From Protostelium mycophagum (taxonomy: Eukaryota; Evosea; Variosea; Protosteliida; Protosteliaceae), in assembly GCA_002081555.1 (NCBI GenBank), contig MZNV01002727.1, positions 1 through 42,198 of the forward strand: DNA of 42,198 nucleotides, read 5' to 3'. Within the stretch, counting starts at the first letter, position 1. Each line of letters starts with the position of its first letter. The notes beneath the pieces are model-generated. The model searched no databases. It saw only the letters and a list, made by a program, of their open reading frames with translations, and had not been told where the DNA came from. Shown piece after piece: positions 34,816 to 42,198 of this stretch. The translations under genes and the position numbers were made by a program.

Positions 34816-37071
34816 CTATTTTTGGCACAGGGAGGTGATTTCTTCGGCACATCCCCAGCTCGTCTGGTACCCCGCCCCTCCGTGTCCGTAATTATAACAT
34901 ATTCTGACATTCTGTCCATCTACAACTCTATCTTCTACCTCCAGTCTGATTCCTGGAAAATGTCAGTTTTCCTTTGAAATCTCCGTGAAATTTCCGTGAA
35001 AAATCTCACCTCCCTTGCGAGACGGGCGGTGCCCCACGCAAACCTAAATTTGTAAATAAAATAAAAATATTTCGAATATTCGCTTTATTTTAAATTTTCA
35101 AATTTACGGAAGACACGAAATGCCGTTGGATGCAACTTAAAATTACAGTACAGATATCTATTTCAATTTGCTCAAATCACCATAAAAAACACAGATCACC
35201 AAAATAGTGCTAAAAACACCAATCATACTTGTTTTCAGCTACTCAGTTGCAAAGATTCTTTTTGTGTATATCTTTGGCGATTGCGGCAGCCGCAAACATG
35301 TAATAAACAGTACTATACAGCAAAATAAAACAATATCTTTAATCTGTGAAGTACAGTCATATAAATACACTTTGTACATCAAAACGCCACAAGAATAAAA
35401 AATTACACCTCCAAAATATCCAGCTTTTCTAAGGGCGTATTTGCTTCCCTGGTTCCCAGCTTCGGCTCCCTCTCAAGACACTGAGTCGCCATCCTTACGC
35501 TCAATTCCTCCCTGGGCTTGTCGGACCAGTTGTCCGGCTCCATGCATCCTCCCAGTATGACAGTTCCATCACCCCGCGGAATGGCGTAACACAAGTCAGA
35601 TGGGGATCTGACTTGTGTGAAAGTGTACTTCAGATCTGTGTATGTTGAGATCCTTTCGGAGATCTTTTTGGTTCAACAGAACCAAAGCGTATTTGTCTCA
35701 AAAATACAAAATCAAGCCGACACCAAAATGCATTTGAGCGGCATTTTACCAGCATATCGGCCACAAGGAACTCTCTTATCTCCTACCAATAATGCCTACC
35801 AGACGTGCCGACACTTCTGTCGCCACAGTGCAGCGCTAGTAGAAAGCTCTTTCTACAAAGTACGCGGTGGCGTCGGCTTGAAATATGTTTTTGGTGTCTG
35901 TGATCCTTTCGTTTTGTGGCAAAGCCAAAACAAATCGGATTTCACTGTAGTTGTGCAAAGTGTATTTGTCTACAATCAACTCCACATACCATCAACTCAT
36001 CAAAAAAATCTGTCTCTGCAGGACACTGCGGCAGAGCCGCAACAAACAGGTTGGTGTTAATATCATAGACAATAAAATGTAACCTGGTGCTCTGATGAGT
36101 AAAGTCTGTCCAAGTGTGGGGTACACCTTTAGCCCTGGCAGATGTCTGGCTCCCATCCCTGGAATTTCGTTGGAATTTATGTGAAATTTCAGATAGATCT
36201 CACCCAGACAGACGAAGAGAAGGTCGGGGGCTGGCACGTTGTAGTTCTCCGTTTTTATTTCTTTAAAAGTAGATTCTAAGCTCTCGATGTGGTGCTTGAT
36301 GATGCGTCCACCAGCAGATTCGACTTTGTGTTGGAGGTACCTGAAAAATTAAAATGTTGTGGCATCACTTTACGAAATGACTGTTAACGTGAAAATCTCG
36401 TTTTCTTAACGAGTGAACTGCGTTACAATGCCAAAAACAGAAGAACACAATCTTGTACAGAAAGATATTTAAACATCATACTTCAAATATTTCGGAGTAT
36501 TGAGAGTGAAGGTCTCGTATCCTTCACCAAAAGATGCTCCTGGTGGTAGTTCTGAAGGTTCTAAACGGCGATAGTCTGAAATGATGAGATTGATCACAAA
36601 AATGACTGTTTTGATTGAATTAACAAATAGAGACTTACTTGGTACAAATGATTCGAACCAGCTTGGATCGACTGGAGGTTCCTCAGGGTAATAATCTTCA
36701 CCATGCATTTTGTTTATGCCCGCTTCCTCTCTTTCTGCATCATAGATGCTGTATACGTGGAGGAAAGTGTCCCTCTCAAACTCTAAAAAGTGTTAGGCCT
36801 GACCCATAATGCCACTCCTCTGCTCACTCTGCATTCTCACATCGTCAGCTTCTGCGATTGCTCTCCAATGTGCGCCTGCCCAAGGACTGGTATATTTGAT
36901 GTCTTTATCTCCCGGAACATGTTCGGCCAACACAGACAACTGGTCATATATGAGCTTAGAAGGAAATTGATTGCTGTATACTTTGATGCCAGGAAACTTT
37001 TTCAATAGGACAAAAGAGGTGGTCAATCCTGCGACACCTGCACCTAACACTGTGACATTCTTTCCTTCCAT
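34816..37071 (-). CDS. D-amino-acid / D-aspartate oxidase (FAD-dependent)
   Basis: The start MEGKNVTVLGAGVAGLTTS holds the GxGxxG dinucleotide-binding turn. HVPGDKDIKYTSPWAGAHWR is the DAO-family segment near the flavin. Later exons give GMGARHLPGLKVYPTLGQTL, LCYAIPRGDGTVILGGC, VCVGHRPSRKG, GIRLEVEDRVV and CYNYGHGGAGYQTSWGCAEE, covering the substrate Tyr/Arg region and the C-terminal flavin contacts. The enzyme oxidises D-amino acids to keto acids with ammonia and hydrogen peroxide, normally in peroxisomes. I see no PTS1: the chain ends TSLCQK, so import may use another route, or a last exon is missed. DAO and DDO cannot be separated by eye. Two introns are unusually long (about 35046-35407 and 35612-36083) and hold hairpin-rich repeats; the others are about 45-130 nt. 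Confidence 0.9.
35612..36083. repeat. Hairpin-rich inverted-repeat element in a DAO intron
   Basis: This 472-nt intron is several times longer than most of its neighbours. It contains a series of near-perfect short hairpins: TTTGGTTC/GAACCAAA near 35670, GTAGAAAG/CTTTCTAC near 35839, GTTTTGTGGC/GCCAAAAC near 35911 and TGCGGC/GCCGCA near 36026. Larger arms face each other: CAAGCCGACACC near 35712 and its inverse GGCGTCGGCTTG near 35870, each next to a GATCCTTTCG or hairpin block. This suggests a foldback or MITE-like nonautonomous element. A related TTGCGGC/GCCGCAA hairpin lies at about 35279 in the next long intron. I found no clear target-site duplication. Confidence 0.6.
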
Positions 37072-37347
37072 GTGGAGAGTTGGCTGTTTGTCGGGTTACA
37101 AGCTGACACACACGTCAGAACAACTTCTGTTCGGGCACGTGGCGGCAAAAGGAGAGCACCCTTCACATAATAAAAATAGAAGAAGAGGTGTTCTTGGCTT
37201 GTGTTGCAGCAAAGAACAAGAATCCTGCCACCATGTGCACGTGGCCAAAAATTCCGTTTTTTGCGTACCTTCTCTCATTTTACGGCAGACGAGGACCTGC
37301 CAACCACCTCTGCACCCACTTCGCATATACTCTGCCCGATCCTCACA
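37072..37347. promoter_or_regulatory. Divergent promoter region, DAO / GFAT
   Basis: A 276-bp head-to-head gap. It contains an open frame (MCTWPKIPFFAYLL at 37231) that superficially resembles a GFAT start, but the real start is at 37348. No TATA box stands out. Confidence 0.4.
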
Positions 37348-40909
<3,562 letters not shown>

Positions 40910-41019
40910 AAATGATGTGACATGATTTATTAGATGATTAGATGACACGGTATCCTCCGTGAAGTCTGCGACGGAAGAGAAGGCTGCGTTTGTCAGAACA
41001 TTATATGCACTGAGGATCT

Positions 41020-41250
41020 TTACCAGTAGATAATGGTACTGATTATGGGGACGAAAATCAAGAACAAAATCCAGAGGAGCTTGTATAGAATCTCTTCGTG
41101 AGAGGTGATGACCTCTATGATGCATATGATCTGGATTATCAAGACAATTAGACCGATGATTCCACCAACAGTGGGGCCGACATAAAAGATGCCATCTGCT
41201 GCTACGAGTGGGATAAGTGATAAAAGGAGAAAAGCTGCGAGGCGATTCAT
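41020..41250 (-). CDS. Small secretory-pathway membrane protein with PLDc_N-like domain
   Basis: A single-exon 76-residue protein. The start MNRLAAFLLLSLIPLVAADG is a clear signal peptide. The remainder is two hydrophobic helices: GGIIGLIVLIIQIICIIEVI, a short SHEEILYK loop, then LLWILFLIFVPIISTIIYW. The helix-loop-helix with a central KLLWxxxxxxxPxxxxxxY pattern matches the PLDc_N (cardiolipin-synthase N-terminal) family of small membrane domains. Its role is unknown beyond membrane insertion. The chosen ATG sits right before the signal peptide. It is tail to tail with GFAT (110 bp) and head to head with the next gene (129 bp). Confidence 0.75.
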   Translation of the reverse strand: MNRLAAFLLLSLIPLVAADGIFYVGPTVGGIIGLIVLIIQIICIIEVITSHEEILYKLLWILFLIFVPIISTIIYW

Positions 41251-41379
41251 CTCGGTTCTTTCTGTGGTGTGAAGAAATACGCTCTGAAAAAACAAAACCG
41301 TGATAAGGTGAAAGTCGCGGTTCCTTAACGCGACAGCGAGTGTCAATTTCGCCGAAGACGGAAACGAAGTTTCTGCAAG
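41251..41379. promoter_or_regulatory. 129-bp bidirectional promoter region
   Basis: This gap separates the starts of two small divergent genes. It must carry both promoters. No TATA box or known element is obvious. Confidence 0.4.
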
Positions 41380-41654
41380 ATGAGATTCTGGCAAGTTCTT
41401 AAGTTGGCCAGAATGCAATTGTCACATATTGTATAATTTTTCTCGTAAGATTCTATGGGTGGAGTTGTCACCAGTTGTCCTCTCTTGTCTGTCCACTTTC
41501 GGTTTCATAACTGCATCTATTCTGCTGGTGCCTCTGTACACAATGTCAGGGGATGGTAGGTAGTCAAGAACAGAAAGGTGATTACGATCGTACAACGCAT
41601 TCTGACATCAGACTTCTACAGAATCCTGATGAAATACAGGCAATATTCAATTGA
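41380..41654 (+). CDS. Small single-helix protein, possibly mitochondrial
   Basis: Exon 1 starts MRFWQ. After a GT-AG intron ending TCTCGTAAG, exon 2 gives ILWVELSPVVLSCLSTFGFI then TASILLVPLYTMSGDG. A second intron of about 22 nt (about 41559-41580), or a variant of it, joins in phase to DYDRTTHSDIRLLQNPDEIQ then AIFN and a stop. The result is one membrane helix with a polar C-terminal tail, about 65-77 residues. This is the shape of complex I accessory subunits such as NDUFA1 or NDUFA3, but I see no decisive motif. The first intron is either 53 nt (donor after MRFWQ) or 19 nt (donor after SHI); the longer one is more credible. Confidence 0.5.
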
Positions 41655-42198
41655 ATTAAATAACATCGCTTCTACACGGCGTCTGCAAGTCAAGAAAGTG
41701 AAGACATTCCCCGTGTTCATGGTAAACTTGCAAAAGGATGATCATCTTTGGATCCATTTCTTTCCTTGTAAAATCCATTGTTTTCCTCTTTTTAAAATAG
41801 AATCCTTATTCTCGGGTGCGTCAGTTGCAAACCGCAAACTAAACAAACTATTAATATGTGACAATTGCATTCTGGCCAACTTAGATAACAGTCATATAAT
41901 TATTTCCTTTCATCTGATGCAAGTTTCACTTGTTGAAATCTCAACGATCGAGCAACTGACATCAACAACATGATCCAAGTCAAAAGCGCTGTAGGAATCA
42001 CCATTACAATTGTTCGATCTATAAACGGGGTTCTATGATGTTTGCAAAGCACGCGTCAAACCAACACTCGGGAAGTTTTGGGCGGGAAATCAACACTTCA
42101 ACTGCCGGCACAATTCAAAGGGAAGTTTTCCCGCGCAAAAATGTTCCGTTAGCAACGCCATTTTAAAACAAACCGCGGTCAGTCAACCGATCTCTTTC
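41655..42198. other. Right-edge stretch, unassigned
   Basis: This holds an AAATAA-rich region after the small gene and several short frames with no recognisable domain. Two E2F-like GCGGGAAA motifs (about 42081 and, inverted, 42127) sit near the right edge. That edge may be the promoter of a gene beyond the window. Confidence 0.35.

Noticed and set aside
35617-36060. Plus-strand frame of 147 codons
   Set aside because: It lies wholly inside a DAO intron made of hairpin repeats and shows no domain or splice support.
41431-41449. A 19-nt intron in the small gene at 41380
   Set aside because: An alternative donor after MRFWQ gives a 53-nt intron in the same phase, which is far more credible.

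Overview
The window is nuclear DNA of a eukaryote with a very compact genome, most likely an animal or a close animal relative. There are about 15 spliced protein genes in 42 kb. Many introns are only 32-60 nt, intergenic gaps are often 80-300 nt, and genes lie on both strands as head-to-head and tail-to-tail pairs. The holozoan assignment rests on a GPS/GAIN receptor, a tyrosine-kinase-like fold and animal-like POLR3B, pinin, ZFAND1 and GFAT sequences. I cannot name the species. PEX5 and a PTS1-tagged oxidase show that peroxisomes are kept, which argues against some compact-genome animals such as Oikopleura.

Layout, left to right: decayed hAT transposase at the left edge (-); F-box-like/LRR protein (+); POLR3B, second-largest subunit of RNA polymerase III, about 21 exons (+); an unassigned kilobase; a single-pass receptor with IPT-like, mucin-like and GPS extracellular parts and a cytoplasmic pseudokinase (-); tRNA-Gln copy 1; pinin (-); an ARM-like solenoid protein (+); a MYND-finger protein with tRNA-Gln copy 2 in an intron (-); copper amine oxidase ending in SKL with tRNA-Gln copy 3 in an intron (+); an EGF-plus-seven-helix membrane protein (-); a small two-intron gene (+); PEX5 (-); a small secreted-type protein (-); tRNA-Ala (+); ZFAND1 (+); D-amino-acid/D-aspartate oxidase (-); GFAT (+); a PLDc_N-like membrane protein (-); a small one-helix protein (+).

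Functional links: copper amine oxidase (PTS1), PEX5 (the PTS1 receptor) and D-amino-acid oxidase are three peroxisome-related genes within 15 kb. The other genes are mixed housekeeping functions: transcription, splicing, hexosamine synthesis and stress-linked protein handling.

The noncoding DNA is not featureless. Three short sequence families recur in introns and gaps on both strands: the palindrome GAAATTTC, a CTCGTTGTAGA/TCTACAACGAG motif often placed at splice acceptors, and an E2F-like TTTGGCGGGAAA motif. The strongest candidate for a new protein architecture is the GPS-transmembrane-pseudokinase receptor. Exon boundaries were placed by eye from reading frame, GT/AG and family conservation; several 5' ends are uncertain.
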